Below, piece after piece: positions 41,987-55,856 of a stretch of DNA of 64,000 nt (its first letter is position 1; each line of letters begins with the position of its first letter). The DNA lies in the NCBI GenBank assembly GCA_964247055.1, contig OZ176058.1, positions 4,278,001 through 4,342,000 of the forward strand, read 5' to 3'. The notes below the pieces were generated by a model that saw only the letters and a program-made list of their open reading frames with translations, did not search any database and had not been told where the DNA came from. The translations under genes and the position numbers were made by a program. The DNA is from Paragordius varius. Taxonomy: Eukaryota > Nematomorpha.

Positions 41987-44036
41987 GAAAGAGACGATTT
42001 ATACTACAAACATATCTATTTTGCAGGAGAAAAATTATTCATATCCACAATAAAAAGTTCTTAATTCGCTTCTTGATGTTGCTTTTTGATGTGGTATGCT
42101 CAGAAAAATCATGGCAAATCAATTAAAATACAATTACAATTTTGAATGTGATTATATTTAATAATTAAATGAAACCTGAATGTGTTATAGGCAATGAAAA
42201 TCCATAAATCTAAATTATCATGAGATTTGCGGCAAAGAACTGCGAACCGATTATTTAATCCAATCATTGCTGGTCCTTCGGTTGTTATGGATACAAGAAA
42301 CTGTAATATAATTATTAAATGAATTAAATTTATCCTGAACTTAATTGTATTCTTGCAGAGGTATGACCGTCAATAACTCATCTGGGCTGACATTTCATAT
42401 AAGATGTATATAAAAACGCATAATTGCGCAATCCAACATAGTCGGTGACTTGCGAATTCGAAGCAAAAAAATAAACAAGAAATAATGTTTTCATGTAAAA
42501 TTTTGGAAAGATTTCGTTTATTTTCACCTCTCCGCATAATTGGGTGTCTAGAAAGGGGTATGCTTTTTATCGATTACATGATGTTCTTTTTGTCAGCATA
42601 ATTTTAGAACAGCGTTTTAATATCTTTAATATATTATTTCCAATTTCTAAGTACTGAAAAGAATATTGTTTATTAGGATTTCTGATATTTTGAAGTTGGA
42701 ATATTTTTTTATTTCTGTATTTTACAACGCAGTGTAATGTTAAGCTGTTCTTTAAATAGCTTTGATTGCGAATATATGAATTATAAATTTGATAGTTAAC
42801 TCGAGGCGTAGTAAAATATCTTTAATCATTTACTTTTTTAGGTAAACCACAGTAGAGCTCCCTATCAAACAAGCATATTTAACATTTCATCATAAAATAT
42901 AATTTTCATTCATTTCTATAACAATATATCTTGGAATTTTTTAACTTGATTAATCACACTATAAAATATAAGTTTTATAGGAATAGTTTCTATTTTTTGA
43001 AATCTGTCTAAAGAGAAATTAATGATATAAATTCGAAAGATTCATATGATTTTATTAAAATAATAAAACTTAGTTAAATATATATTTTTAACATGTAAAT
43101 TTTTTAAAACATAATAAGAAATTTACAAAATTTATTATAATATTATGGATAAAAATCTATGCAAAAATATTTTTTATATTTTTTTAAGAATTTTCATGCG
43201 GTCACGTTTGGTAATTTGCGATCACGAATTCGACCACAGTCCGTTTGGCTACCCTGAACTATTCATTTGGAATGAATCCAATATTCTATTCATGGTTTAA
43301 AATTTTAACAAACAATGTTATGCATACATTATAATATTGTTGTCTAATTAAACATTATAATATATTAAAGCAGGGGTCGGCAACCTGGGGCTCGTGAGTC
43401 AAATTTGGCTCACCGTGGTTTTTATATAGCCTGCCAAAGCATTCACAAAAATTTAATGATTAAAAAATTTAACCGTAAGCGTGCCGAAACGCGGCCTATA
43501 AATAATGACAACTTTTTCAGAAAATTTAGCATTTATTTATTTCACCAGATATACTTATATGTTTGCAAATAAACATGCTCAAAGGGACATTTTTGATTCA
43601 CTATATTATACTTAATTTTTGGTATAATAAAATCAAAATATAAAACCTGGTTGACGGATGAAAATTTTCAAAACTGAAGAATATCTTTATCGAAAACACA
43701 ACCAGATATTTAAATATACATCAAAGAATAATCAAAAACAGAAAGCACATTGATTTTTAATAAATGAATAAAATAATAAACTAGTATAGTCTCGAAGTAA
43801 ATATTATCTTATCTTTTAGGGGTTTTAAAAAGGAGTGCAAAATTGCTTAATCATAGTCACATTATTATAATTATGTTAATATGTTGTTAAGAATATTTTT
43901 TTATATTAATATACTATTATAGGGTATATTCTTATATTTTCAAACATAGGGCTCGCCTAAAACTTTCTATTTTGCAAACCAAAAAAGGTTGCCGACACCT
44001 GTCTTAAGGCGTAATGCCATTTCCCAAATAGTTTGA
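41987..44036. repeat. Right arm of the 2 kb inverted repeat
   Basis: Reverse complement of 1-2020, containing the decayed ZBED5-like hAT transposase on the minus strand (about 42030-42850) and a hAT MITE at 43371-44001. Beyond 44036 no similarity to the other arm can be tested because the window starts there. Confidence 0.85.
43371..44001. mobile_element. hAT-type MITE, partner of 39-660
   Basis: Ends CAGGGGTCGGCAACCTGGGG and AGGTTGCCGACACCTG; flanks tattaaag and tcttaagg, the reverse-orientation equivalents of the flanks of the left copy. Confidence 0.8.
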
Positions 44037-45317
44037 AGTACACTTCAACAAATTTTGCTAATTAAATTTTAAACAAAGTGCAAAATATGTTTTTTATACC
44101 ATAACCTAGCATACATTGAAAGCGATCTCGGTAGTTTTGCGTTTTTAAGGGAACTAGCCCATTTCAAAGGGGGAAAATTATGGTGAAAGTTACTTTTAAA
44201 TATAGTATATCATATGTTTTAATGATATTTTTAGCACCAAAAAAATATTTGATATAATGTGCGCTAATATTGTGATGTTTCGATAACGAGCATTGAAATC
44301 TCAAAAATGCAGATAACTTTCTATCAGACGTAAGCAAAACCTAAAGCCATTCCTGATGCATTTATCTATCTTTATAAAGAAACGGATGACCTTGTGTAAT
44401 ATACCCCCAACCTAAATAAATCATAATTTAGGAGTTTTCATTTGCATTCCAAAAAACATTACGGTCCACTATATGAAAACTTAAAACTTTATTGTTTAAA
44501 ATTTTGTGCTTATAATTTAATTTTGATATTCAATTTTTAATAATATAAAAAATTTTAAATTTGATGTCTACATTAACAATAATATATATCTTTTATGATA
44601 ATTAAGTTAATTAAAAATGATTGTTAAAGTGTGAGCTATACTAAATTTTTACAACGACAATCATAGATTCTCAAAATTACTTAATTAAATATTAACATAT
44701 AATGGTTACTCCACTCTTGATTATTGGCCTGAAATTGTTTATAAATACAAATCTCCAAAACTTTTTTATCGGATCTTGATATCAGCAATCCAATCAAAAT
44801 CTAAATTTTCAATCTAACGACATTTTTTAAAATTGATTATATGTGGAATCTAATTAGACGAAAAGCAGTTGCTCAAAATATCGATATAGCGTTACATATC
44901 ACGGAATATTGTTTCAATATAAGAAATTTTATATTTAATTTCTCCCTCAGTTGAGTTTAATGTGAAAAGATAATCATTTTAAAGAGACTGCGGTAAAATA
45001 TTTTTAGTTAACTATTATTTATGTAAAATCCATACCGTTTTATAAAACTATCCAAAATCAGTCAGTAAAAATGGAAATAGAGACAAGTAAAAACTAAAAG
45101 AAAATTTTTTTTATATAAAAAAACTTATAGTATCATTTCAGACTATATTAGCCACTTAATTTATCAAACTATAAAACAATTGGGTCCTTATTACATTTCT
45201 ATTCCTTCTGTGATATATCTAAGCCAAGGTTTGATCCTCAAAATATTTGTCATTAATTGATTTTATCCTTATAAATATTTCACTTTTTAAAATTATGTGT
45301 TATCATTTATCGTATAT

Positions 45318-45345
<28 letters not shown>
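44037..45345. other. Unassigned AT-rich stretch
   Basis: No gene, MITE family or tandem repeat recognised. It ends in a TA microsatellite. Confidence 0.4.
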
Positions 45346-45349
<4 letters not shown>

Positions 45350-45351
<2 letters not shown>

Positions 45352-45645
45352 GTAAAAATTGAGATTATACGGAAAATACGTAAAAATATAAAGACAAATA
45401 TTTTTATCTAAAAACAGGCATATTTTTTGAATCTTGATTGTTTAAATATAACTGATTGTTTTAACCTGCAAAATATAAAAGAAAAATGTAAATTGGTAGC
45501 ACGATCAATTATGTAGTTTACGATTGTAATTAAGTATTTTATATAGTAAAAAATATTAAGGTTTTTACAAGTAGACTTGTCTTTTTGAAAAAAAATATTT
45601 GTCCTTAAAATTGCAGTTTTTATCCGTATAATTGCAGTTTTTATC
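45350..45645. mobile_element. MITE family A inside a TA run
   Basis: TAGTAAAAATTGAGATTATA to ATAATTGCAGTTTTTATCG; it was inserted directly at a TA microsatellite. Confidence 0.7.
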
Positions 45646-46054
45646 GTATATATAATAAAAAACCTGCACCCCATGTCCGTATAATCCGTCTATGACATCT
45701 CTTTATTAATCACTGAAAGAAAATACTAGTTTTGTCACAAAATTTTACATTCTGATACAAAACATCCAAATGGATTTGCGCGGAAAAAAAAGTTGCTCTT
45801 ACAATTGCTCAGTTTAAGCACTAATATTTTGATACATTAAATGAAAATTGAAAAAACAGAGGAACTTTATTACATTATTTACAATGAATGATTTCATTAT
45901 AGCAAAAACGCGCTTAAACTATTTTACATTAAGTTAATATAATATATTCTGGATAATCCACGTATTAAGTTTCTTTATGCAATAAAAAGAGTGCTATAAA
46001 GTCATGCCCGATCACAACTGATAATTGACATATTGTAGAGAATTGAACTTAAGA

Positions 46055-46610
46055 TACACAGTTAGTACACTCGTTCAATTTATATAAATTATAAATGAAT
46101 ATAAGCAGGATAGGCGTAGCTTCATTAATGTAATTACGATATACTAATTCAATTAAACATTTTAATACTGTTACAGGACGGTTAAAATGAGTTTTCACTC
46201 TTTTATATAAATTATAAAATTGAATATTGGCAGGAAAAAAATTCATTTATGTAATTACGATATACTAATTTAATTAAGCATTTTTTAATGCTTTTACAGG
46301 ACGGTTAAATGAGTCTTCACTGTTTTATAAAATGGTATATAATTGAAAAAAATAAAGAAAAAAAGTTCATTAATATTATTACGATATACTAATTTAATTA
46401 AGCATTTTAATGCTTTTACAGGACGGTTAAATGAGTCTTCACTGTTTTATAAAATGGTATATAATTGAAAAAAATAAAGAAAAAAAGTTCATTAATATTA
46501 TTACGATATACTAATTTAATTAAGCATTTTAATGCTTTTACAGGACGGTTAAATGAGTCTTCACTGTTTTATAAAATGGTATATAATCAAAAAAATTAAA
46601 AAAAAGGTGC
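46055..46610. repeat. ~122 bp tandem array, about 4.5 copies
   Basis: TTACGATATACTAATTTAAT recurs near 46134, 46255, 46379 and 46501, with TTTTACAGGACGGTTAAATG in each unit. The last two units are almost identical, the first ones diverged. A single diverged unit lies near 49660-49790. Confidence 0.88.
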
Positions 46611-47160
46611 AAAACATTTGGTGTAAACTGTTTAAAAAAATAATTAAACCAATATACAACACTATTTGAACACAGTATATATATATATATATATAGTCGT
46701 AAACAACACTAAAAAACTTAATATGCTATCTATATTGTTATTTCTATTTCTTTACTATCAAATAATGGGTTGTTAGCGGTTGGGTTTTATCAATGGATTA
46801 TTCAGCACTGGAAATAATTACAGTTTTCAAACTATTTATTTAAAACCTAAAATACCAACATGTTTTTTTATTATTGTAATTATTATTCAGCTAAAATTAT
46901 ATGAATTTATTGGGGGAATTTTCGATTACTACTAGGAATCTTTGTCAAAGGTAAAAACATAAAATTAAAATATAAACTAAAAATTAAAGTATAAAGTAAA
47001 AATATTTAATGAGATATGAAAAAAGGGTGGAATAGTTTATTGCATTGATTTTCAGATGAATGGGTTAGACTATGATATAAAATTATTAACAAATCTTAAA
47101 ACGTTTTTTAAAAATGAAGATCGCATTTATAGATTAATTAAAAAAAGTTTTGAAGATTTA

Positions 47161-47465
47161 CAGTAAAAATTGAAATTATACTGTGGACAAAACGTAAAAA
47201 TATAAAGACAAATATACTATTTCTAAAAGACAACCATCACACTTTTCAAAACTATAATTTTTCTCATATAAGCTATTTAGTAAAATTTTAAAATATGGAA
47301 TTGATTGTGTTAGTATTATATACCTATATTTCACGTTTTGCCATTTAAAACAATGAGTATATTGATATAAAATCAAAATATAAATAGTTGGTGGTCTTTT
47401 AGGAAAAAAATTGACTTTCTTTTTATTTTTGCATTTTGTCCATATTATAATATCAGTTTTTACTG
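47161..47465. mobile_element. MITE family A, 305 bp
   Basis: CAGTAAAAATTGAAATTATA to ATATCAGTTTTTACTG, TTTA on the left and TAAA on the right. Confidence 0.8.
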
Positions 47466-47777
47466 TAAAATATATATAAAAACTTAAAGACAATTATATT
47501 TTTTCTACATTTGGACCTTTTATGGCATTAACTTGCCAAAATTAAACTTTTTTGAATTATATCAACATTATCACACCATACAAATTAAGACAAATGGCAA
47601 AAAAATAGTTAATTTATTTAATAAATATCTAATTTTCACGGTTATATTTGAATAACCTTGGTCAGGATAAAGAAAAAAATTAAAACGAAATCAATCAAAA
47701 AAATAAAATGGTGAAAATGATGTGTGGTAAAGTTATTTATAACTAGTACAATTTATTATGGTTTTTAAATTGTATCA

Positions 47778-48040
47778 CAGTAAAAATTATAATTATACGG
47801 ACAAAACGTAAATATATAAAGACAACTATTTTTTTCAAAAGACAATCATACTTTTTAAAACCTTAATTGCCACATAAAATATTTAATTACAATGGAAACT
47901 ACTATATATTTTGTGCTATTAATATTTTATTTTATATTTGTAGTTTAAAACAATTAGTTACATTACAAAAATCAAGATTGAAAAAAATATGTAGTGTCTT
48001 TTAGAAAAAAAATTTGTCTTATATTTTTACTATGGTTATA
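47778..48040. mobile_element. MITE family A, right end worn
   Basis: CAGTAAAAATTATAATTATA on the left; the right arm stops at TTGTCTTATATTTTTACTAT. Confidence 0.65.
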
Positions 48041-48471
48041 ATAAAACCAAAATCAGGCAGGCTTCTTATAATTGTCACCAAACGGATTGGTTAAGAATTC
48101 GACTTCAGTTTCACCTAAATTGTAGTTATAAAATGTGTTTATAATCTGAATAAGTAATTAAATTAAATGATGTTATAAGACTATTAAATTTTTGAAAAAC
48201 AATTATTTAAATTGGTAAAATAGGCAAAAAAACAAGTAATTATTGTTGAATTTAAATTGGAATAAAAGTGTGATTTAAGTGATTATAAAAATTAAAATGC
48301 CTAAAGAGTGGAATAATTTATTGCATTGATTTTCACTTGAATAGGTTGGACTATGGTATAAAATTATTAACAAATCTTAAACGTTTTCCAATGATTGCAA
48401 TCAATCTAACGATTGATTTTTAAAATGAAAATAACATTTATAGATTAATTAACAAAGGTTTTGCAGATTTA

Positions 48472-48738
48472 CAGTAAAAACTGAAATAAAGGACAAAAAG
48501 TAAAAATATAAAGACTAATATATTTTTTAAAAGACAACCATACTTTTATAAACGTTTAATTTTCTCATATCAAATATATAATAATTGTATATTGATTGTA
48601 TAACCAATATACTTACAATTTTATATTTTGCAATTTAAAACAATGAGTTCATGAAGTTTAAGAAATATGGTTGTCTTTTCGGATAAAACATATGTCTTTA
48701 TATTTTTAGGTTTGTCCGTATAATTTCAAATTTTATTG
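48472..48738. mobile_element. MITE family A within the foldback arm
   Basis: CAGTAAAAACTGAAATAAAG to AATTTCAAATTTTATTG; it is absent from the opposite arm, so it is younger than the foldback. Confidence 0.75.
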
Positions 48739-49867
48739 TAATATATAGCATAAAAAATCCCGTCTGCTAAATCAATAGTTTTAAATATTAGTAAAAGTTA
48801 ATAGTTACCCAGATAGAATTTTCTTTTAATTCTTCCATCGTTATCCTTAATATAAAGCCATTCCGAAAGAGTTTATCGCTGCTCTTGGGTTTAAAAGCAA
48901 ACCTATAAAATGATGTTTCATTTTTCGCTTCTGAAGATCCTTCCTTAATAAAGTTGTTTAATTATATTGAAATCGATGCTGATATGAGATTTTTTGGATG
49001 GATTTGGTATTGAATAGCTTATGTTTTGGTTTGGTTTCCTACATTCAAAAATAGTCACCTGAAGAAACTAAAAAAAGTTTGACCAACAACAGTTTTCCAT
49101 ACATTTCCTATCAAAAGCGACCAGGAATCCAACACTAAACAGTCATAAACATTCGCAGCCTTGTCTAATAAGAATGATTCACATCCACTCTCCCCGAATC
49201 ACGAAAGATAAAACATTTTCCCCTCAAGAGTCAGGGACTACCCATCCCTCAACTGCTTAACTAAATAAAAATTCAGATCCTTTGACAACCATTTGTAATG
49301 GTAATTATAAGAGCTATTTTGACCTACAAATTTAGTAAACACTTTATATAAACCCAATCAATTAAGACATATAATAATGCTAAAATATATATTAAAAATA
49401 CCAAATTCCTAATGGTTAATTCAAAATACAAAACTACCTTCAAGTCTATAAGTACAGAATAGACTAAAGTATATTAAATGAAAGAATAAAAAATTTATCT
49501 GTATCTACTATTTTCTTAAATTACCTACTTAAATCTCCATTTGTGGAAATCAAAGTCTTCATTTTAAATTTGATAAATCTATTTTACACCTATAAAAAAA
49601 CAATATTGTTGTAAAATGATGGTGTGTTGCCGCATTTTAGTACTAAAATTTTACATAACATTTTAATGCTTTTTCAAGACGTTGAATTGAGTTTCTGTAA
49701 AAAGTAGCTTAATAATTGGAAAAATAAAAAGATCTTATAAAACATTTGGTGATCTTGATAAAATTTAACAAAAATAACAATAGATATTTGAACGCATGGA
49801 GTCTTTATCATATTATTAAATATGCTCTATGTAAAAGTGGTAGAATAAGTTTAAGTTAATTACCTTT

Positions 49868-50262
49868 GCACTTTTTTGTGCTAACGGGAATGTAAATAAA
49901 CTACAATTTTTACAGTTTTGGACTTCTTAGAGTTTAAATTGGGCCAAATACAAAATTGAAACGAACAGCTGATATTAAAATAAAAAATTATAAAGTTTTT
50001 GCTGGTAAAATGAAGACTGAAGCTTTTATAAATTAATTATTTACATTATCCAACCTGCTATACGTCTGTTGTATTAGTGATTTGAAATTTTTAGAAAAAA
50101 ATGGCTGTAAAATTTTGAGATCTAAGTTTTAAAAATTTTGCATAAGGTGCCTAAAAGACTAAAAAAATCACTTAATACCTTAAATACTTTTTAAGTTATT
50201 CATTTCAAATGGCTTTGGGACAAAACTACCCCAAAATGTAAAAAAGTGGCAATAATAATTTA
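49868..50262. mobile_element. Repeat family D, shortened
   Basis: TTTACAGTTTTGGACTTCTT, GAACAGCTGATATTA and the closing ACTACCCCAAAATGTAAAAA match 29196-29753 and 61808-62506. Confidence 0.55.
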
Positions 50263-51950
50263 AAATGTACAAATTTGGAACAATTTTGACCATAGAATAC
50301 ATATATTTTTTTGTGAAAAACTATGATAAGAATTAGTATTTGAGTGATTAATTAAAATAACTAAAGCTCGGCCGGAAAACTATCATCACATAGATTGGTT
50401 GAGCTATGATAGAAATATTATTTATCTTACTATTGGAAATTTAAATGATTTAAAAACAAGTGTGACCCAGGCATAAGATTTTAATAAAAATATAGCAATG
50501 ATAGATTTATTATAAATTCATATTTAACATCATCAATAAAAAACACCAATTAATAAAATTAAAAAGGTTTGGTATACTTTTAAAAAGTCACCTTGAGTTT
50601 ATAATTATTTAATTCTCAATTCTTATTCTAATGCCATTTCAAAATAGTTTCTCGTGAACATATAATATTTATAATTCAAGACTATTGCCTTCAGCGTAAC
50701 ATAAAATTTTGACTGTAGCAAACTAAACCAAAACATCGCGATTCAATGCACAATCCAAAAAAAACATTCTCAACATCGAAAAATCAATAATTTTAAACAA
50801 TTTTATTCAGGAGGGTTTTTCCGAAGTGAAATATAAACATTTTATAGTTTTCTTCTTAAACCCGAGAAGAGCGATTTAACATTTTCGGCATGGCTTTATA
50901 ACTCTAAGAATTATGACCAAAGAATTAAATAAAACTCAGGGTAATAATTAATTGAACAATTGATTTACCAGACGGTGATGCTTACTTTTTTTGTAAATTT
51001 TTTATTTTAAGACTACTTGTAATCAAATCATTGGAAAACGATTTAAGATATTTGTTAATGATATATCATAGTCAGCATGTGATAATTATATTGTTAAAAT
51101 CTTATTCACCTGAATGACACTTTTTATTAGATAAAAACTACATTTAATTTATAGTAAACATTTCATAAATGTTAATTGTTTTAGAAACTAAAGTCAAATA
51201 CTCAACCAATCCGTTTAGTGTCAATTATAAGGAGCCAAATTTAGGTTTTAAATAATTTTTTGACATATTATGCCAATTAATAATTAACAATGTCAAGTCA
51301 ACATGGAATATAAAAAAATTATCCTAAATTAGTTTCGAGTAAATGAAAAAAAGGTTCTAATGGAAAGAATATATTCTTGTTTTAATATATACATTTTGTT
51401 TTTTTCATTTTAATTTTTAATGTATTTGTTCGTAGTCGTAAACTCCTTGGAACAACTTTCATAATCTATATCTGCAACAGCCGCCAATTTACAATCTTAT
51501 TCAGAGAATTGCCCCAATTCCATTAGAGACATTCGCCAAATAAGGATGGAAAAAGGGCTTTCTCACTCAAAGAAACTATAAAAAAAGTTTAACCAACAAC
51601 AGTTTTTCCTATCAAAAGGCGGAAAGGAATTATCCAACACTCAACTGTTATGCAGACTTGTCTCATAAGAACCTACTTTCTCCTAATCACGAAAGATAAA
51701 ACATTTGCCTTTCAAGAGTTAGGGATTTCCCCTTCCTCAACTGCTCTAAATCAGTGTATAACATTGAATAATCCCCAAAACACAACCAAATGAAAATTTA
51801 GATCCTTTGAGAACCATTTGTAATGAATGGTAAGTGTATAAGCTATATTGGCTTATGAAAAAAGTTTTATTTTGACTCATGAATTTGGTAAATCTTTATT
51901 TATTAAAAACCCAAACAAATACGACATATAATAATGCTAAAATACATATA

Positions 51951-52236
51951 CAGTAAAAATTGAAATTATACGGACAATACGTAAAAATATAAAGACAAAT
52001 ATTTTTATCTAACAGATAACCATACTTTTTTATAACCTAAGTTTTTCTCATATTATCTATTTAGTTACAATTGTAAGATATAGAATTGATTGTGTTAGTT
52101 CTATATATCTATATTTCACACTTTGTCATTTAAAACAATAAGTTTTATTTGAAAAAATCAAAAAGTATTGTTGTCTTTTAATAAAACTTTTGTCCATATA
52201 TTTTAAGGTTTTGTCCGTAAAATTAAATTTTTACTG
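51951..52236. mobile_element. MITE family A, 286 bp
   Basis: CAGTAAAAATTGAAATTATA to AAATTAAATTTTTACTG, flanked by TA on both sides. Confidence 0.8.
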
Positions 52237-52662
52237 TATATATAAAAATACCAAATTTTGAAATGGTAAATTCACACTAGCTTCGAGTTCATAAATTGAG
52301 AATAGTCATTAGATAAATTAAATGAAAGATAGAATCTGTAGTTAATATCTTTAAATATAATTGCAAAACTTAGGGCCTTGCTTTTTCTGGTCTTTGCTTT
52401 TTCTAGTCTTAAAATTACTGCTAATAGAATTCAATTTTTTTCCCTGTTTTACCTTTCTTAGTTGTTATGAGAAACTTGGTGACCATCAGAAAATATTTTT
52501 AATGTCTTAAAAAAAGATTTCACCTTATTCTCTCAAAGACGAAAAAAGATTAAAAAATCTCTCAATAGTACCTTTTGTCTCAATGGAATAATTCCCACTA
52601 TCCTCTAATAATCGCAAACAATAAGACATCCACCGCTCTATCGACAGAGACTGCGCCTATCC

Positions 52663-53247
52663 CTTAACACTTGGATACAACACATTCATTTCAATCCTTC
52701 GATTCGAATTGGGGTTTTATAGCCCAGTCTGTTTAAACTTAAATTTTATAAAAAATATGGAAGGATTCGAAACCATGGCAAAATTTTGCACCTATATAAC
52801 ATTAATAAACCAAAATATAGAAAATTTATTTATTCAAAAATATTTTTGATATTACTTATTTTAGCTAAAACCAAAAAAAAAATTTGGTCAGCGTGACATG
52901 TGTGCAATAGTAAAATTGATAAATAATACAAAATAAACAGCATTTTCTATTTCTATCAATGCTATATGTAATTTAAATAAAAAATTAGCTTTGATTTTAC
53001 TCTTAAAATTAAATAAAGACAATATTGCAAATATTTTGTAAAATAAAAATGGCGTTTAAGTAGTTTTATATGAAATTTTTTTTTCAAAATAAAATTTTAT
53101 TTAGAATATTTAACACATTTATGTAATTTTTATTAGGATAGAAGCATAAATATAAATTGGGACCGTTTCATTCAATAGTTTTTTTAAAATCCCAACTCAA
53201 ATTTAGTCTGGGGTATTTAGACACCCCAATTTAAATCGAAGTGTTAA
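52663..53247. mobile_element. Repeat family C, reverse orientation, complete
   Basis: Family C is a ~570 bp element with ends TTAACACTTCGATTCAAATT and CCAAGTGTTAA, and a GGGGTA...TACCCC palindrome near each end. This copy starts TTAACACTTGGATACAACAC and ends TTTAAATCGAAGTGTTAA, i.e. inverted relative to those at 55-59 kb. Confidence 0.75.
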
Positions 53248-55060
53248 AGCTTCAGTGTATAATTTTAATAAATAACAAAACACAACATATTATGGTAAAG
53301 AAATTCTTATTTTTTGGTAGTAAAAATTTTTTCTGTTAGTCATCAACTTTCTTTCAAACTTTAGAAGAGAAAACAACTAAAGGTAAGAAATCAACAGAGA
53401 ATAAAAAATTATTTTACTGACAATAATTTCCGATTGCTTTACAAATAAGACCAAAAAATTAAAAACCACAACCGATATAGAAAACGCATCTTTAAGCGTG
53501 TCTTCAGTTAACCACCTTTTTTCAATGGTGTGTTGAAGTTAGAAAAGCTTTGAACTTTGAATTTTAGTTTTTGACTCATAAACTTTAATATCAGCTTTAT
53601 AAATTTTTAGTTAGTCAATTTATAACCGAAAATTACGATAAAACTAACTAGCTTAGAGTCTATAAATGAAAAAGTAAAAAATAATTTGTATTTTTGAAAC
53701 TAGGCAATACTATTAATATATTATCTACTTGTTAACCTTATTCATCGAATCAATTTAATTTTTACCATTTGCATGATATTTTGATGATTATCTATGTATT
53801 TATCAAATAAAAACATTTTTTAAGATATAATGTAAATTACGTGGATGATATTTTATATTCTATGTTATAGACAATTTCCAAATAGACGATGTTTTTTCCA
53901 TTCCAGAAAACGCGCCATCATAGATTCACCGATACCTCAAGCAAATAAGGAGAAAAATTAACAGTTATATACAATATCAAAAGATAAAATAAATTATCTA
54001 AAACTATATAGCGTTGCTTAGTAGTCTATATACACTCCACAGGTGGAATAATATATAATTCCGTTAAAATAAATTCTAATAAGAAAATGTTAAGGTTTCA
54101 TAGTCTTTTTGGTTTTAGCCCACTATAGAAAGTTATTTATTTATGGTATGTGCTCGTAATCAGAAAATGGCAAAATTTGCTCTATTTTATTAAAAGAGGC
54201 CTCATTCCAAAAAATATCACTGAAAATATAAAAATTAAAACAATATTTTCAAAAATAAATTAATTTTTAAATGTGGGCTTCGAGACACCCTAATTTTTTT
54301 CTTCTTATATCATGGGCTAGCCTCTTGAAAATAAACGTAAAAATGGCGGAATCGTGCTATAATTTTAAAAATATATCTAAATTTTGATATCAAATACATA
54401 ATTTTTCAAAATGAGCATACTTTTTCAATTAGATTTTTCGCAAAATTTTGTTCAAACTTACATCAACCCCTTTTTCAGCATGATGGAAAAAGGTATAAAA
54501 ACTCTCCAATACATTATAAAACATCTTTTCAATTTGTTGTTAAACATTCCTATTAAAATTTAATTAAAACATTTGTTCGTATTCATATTTATCTTAAATA
54601 AAAATTGTGTTTTTTACAAAAATAAGCTAAAATATTTAGTCAAAAAACATTTAAATTATTCTGAAGCGATTAAAATGTTGAGGATGTTTCAAACTGTTTT
54701 ATCATGACAAATAGTAAGAATTGCCTTTCAACAAAATTTTGAATAAATTAAATTTTTGACATTCGTTTGAAAAATGTTTTTTGTTAGTATCAAAATTTAC
54801 CATATATAAAATGTTTATCGTGCAACCCGCATTTTTGCGTTTATTTTAATATGACTAGCCGTTTTTGAAGTCCAGAAAAATTTGAGATTATCGGATTCCA
54901 CATCTAAAAATTATTTTTTTCAAAAATTAATTTATGTAGCTTATAATATATTTTAGTGATACTTTATGAAATGAAGCGGCTAGGTTTCACCAAAATATTA
55001 CTTTAAAAAATGTATTCAAATTTTGCCACTGCTGATATGACAACAAAACTGGAATTAATA
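53248..55060. other. Unassigned stretch with a diverged dispersed repeat
   Basis: No gene seen. About 54640-55000 (TTTCAAACTGTTTTATCATG ... GTAGCTTATAATATATTTTA) is a diverged copy of 56830-57110. Confidence 0.45.
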
Positions 55061-55065
55061 TTCTC

Positions 55066-55620
55066 ACCACTTCGATTTAAATTTTGGTATCTAAATACCC
55101 CAGACAATATTTAAGTTGATACTTTTAAAAAACTACTGAAAGAAACGTTTCACTTTAAATTGCTTCTATCTAGATTAAAATTATATAAATAATCCAAAAT
55201 ATCTAAAAATAATTTAGTTTTAAAAAATCCTTATTAAACTTTTTGGATACGCCATTTTTATTTTTAACCATTTTAAAAAATATAGTGTTTATTTGATTTT
55301 AACGGTAATATTATATTTAAATCACATCTTACATTAATATAAACAGGAATGGTTTACTTTGCATTATTTTTATATTTAGGTTATGCACACATGTCATGTT
55401 GGCTAACCTTCGGTATTTACCTTTGAATAAGTATTATCAAAAGTATGTTTGAATAAATTTTTTTTATGTTTTGGTTTATTATGTTATATAGGTGCAAAAT
55501 TTTGCTATGGTTTTAATTTCCAAATTTTTCGAAATATATAATTTTAAAAAACCCTGTGGTATACATCTATTCCAATTTAACTCCAAAAACTGAATCGAAT
55601 GTGTTGTATCCAAGCGTTAA
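55066..55620. mobile_element. Repeat family C
   Basis: CACTTCGATTTAAATTTTGG at the left, ATGTGTTGTATCCAAGCGTT at the right; interior phrases as in the family. Confidence 0.7.
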
Positions 55621-55789
55621 TATTTAAAATTTTAATGATAAACTAACAGTTTTGAAAAGTAATCATTCTTGGTTTGTTAAACATATTATCTAATATTTCT
55701 ACAGGTTATAATTAAATGTTATCTATGTAAAAAATGAAATAGACTAATACAAATGTTAATAATTTTGCATTTTTGTTATTTTTGGGAGG

Positions 55790-55856
55790 AAGAGGGGCCC
55801 AATTTATTAAAATTAGTAAACGTGAGCAAAAAAATATGGGTACACCACTGCACTAG
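55790..55856. mobile_element. Isolated hAT terminus
   Basis: AGAGGGGCCCAATTTATT...GGGTACACCACTG is, reversed, CAGTGGTGTACCC followed by a GGGCCCC block. This resembles the ends of the hAT at 5491-7455. The rest of the element is not present. Confidence 0.5.

Larger units (their letters stand above)
48040..51245. mobile_element. Foldback-like element with long inverted arms, ~3.2 kb
   Basis: 48046-49060 is the inverse of about 50690-51245: CTTATAATTGTCACCAAACG against the inverse of GTGTCAATTATAAGGAGCC, CCGTCTGCTAAATCAATAG against the inverse of ATTGATTTACCAGACGG, and GATGCTG/GAATCGCGATGTTTTGG regions further in. The left arm is lengthened by a family A MITE (48472-48738). A partial second left arm lies at about 47020-47160. 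The centre (49065-50690) has no open frame; it includes a family D copy and a segment also found near 51570-51840. Confidence 0.7.

Noticed and set aside
46055-46610. CRISPR-like spacing of repeats
   Set aside because: The units are continuous tandem copies with no unique spacers, and the genome is eukaryotic.
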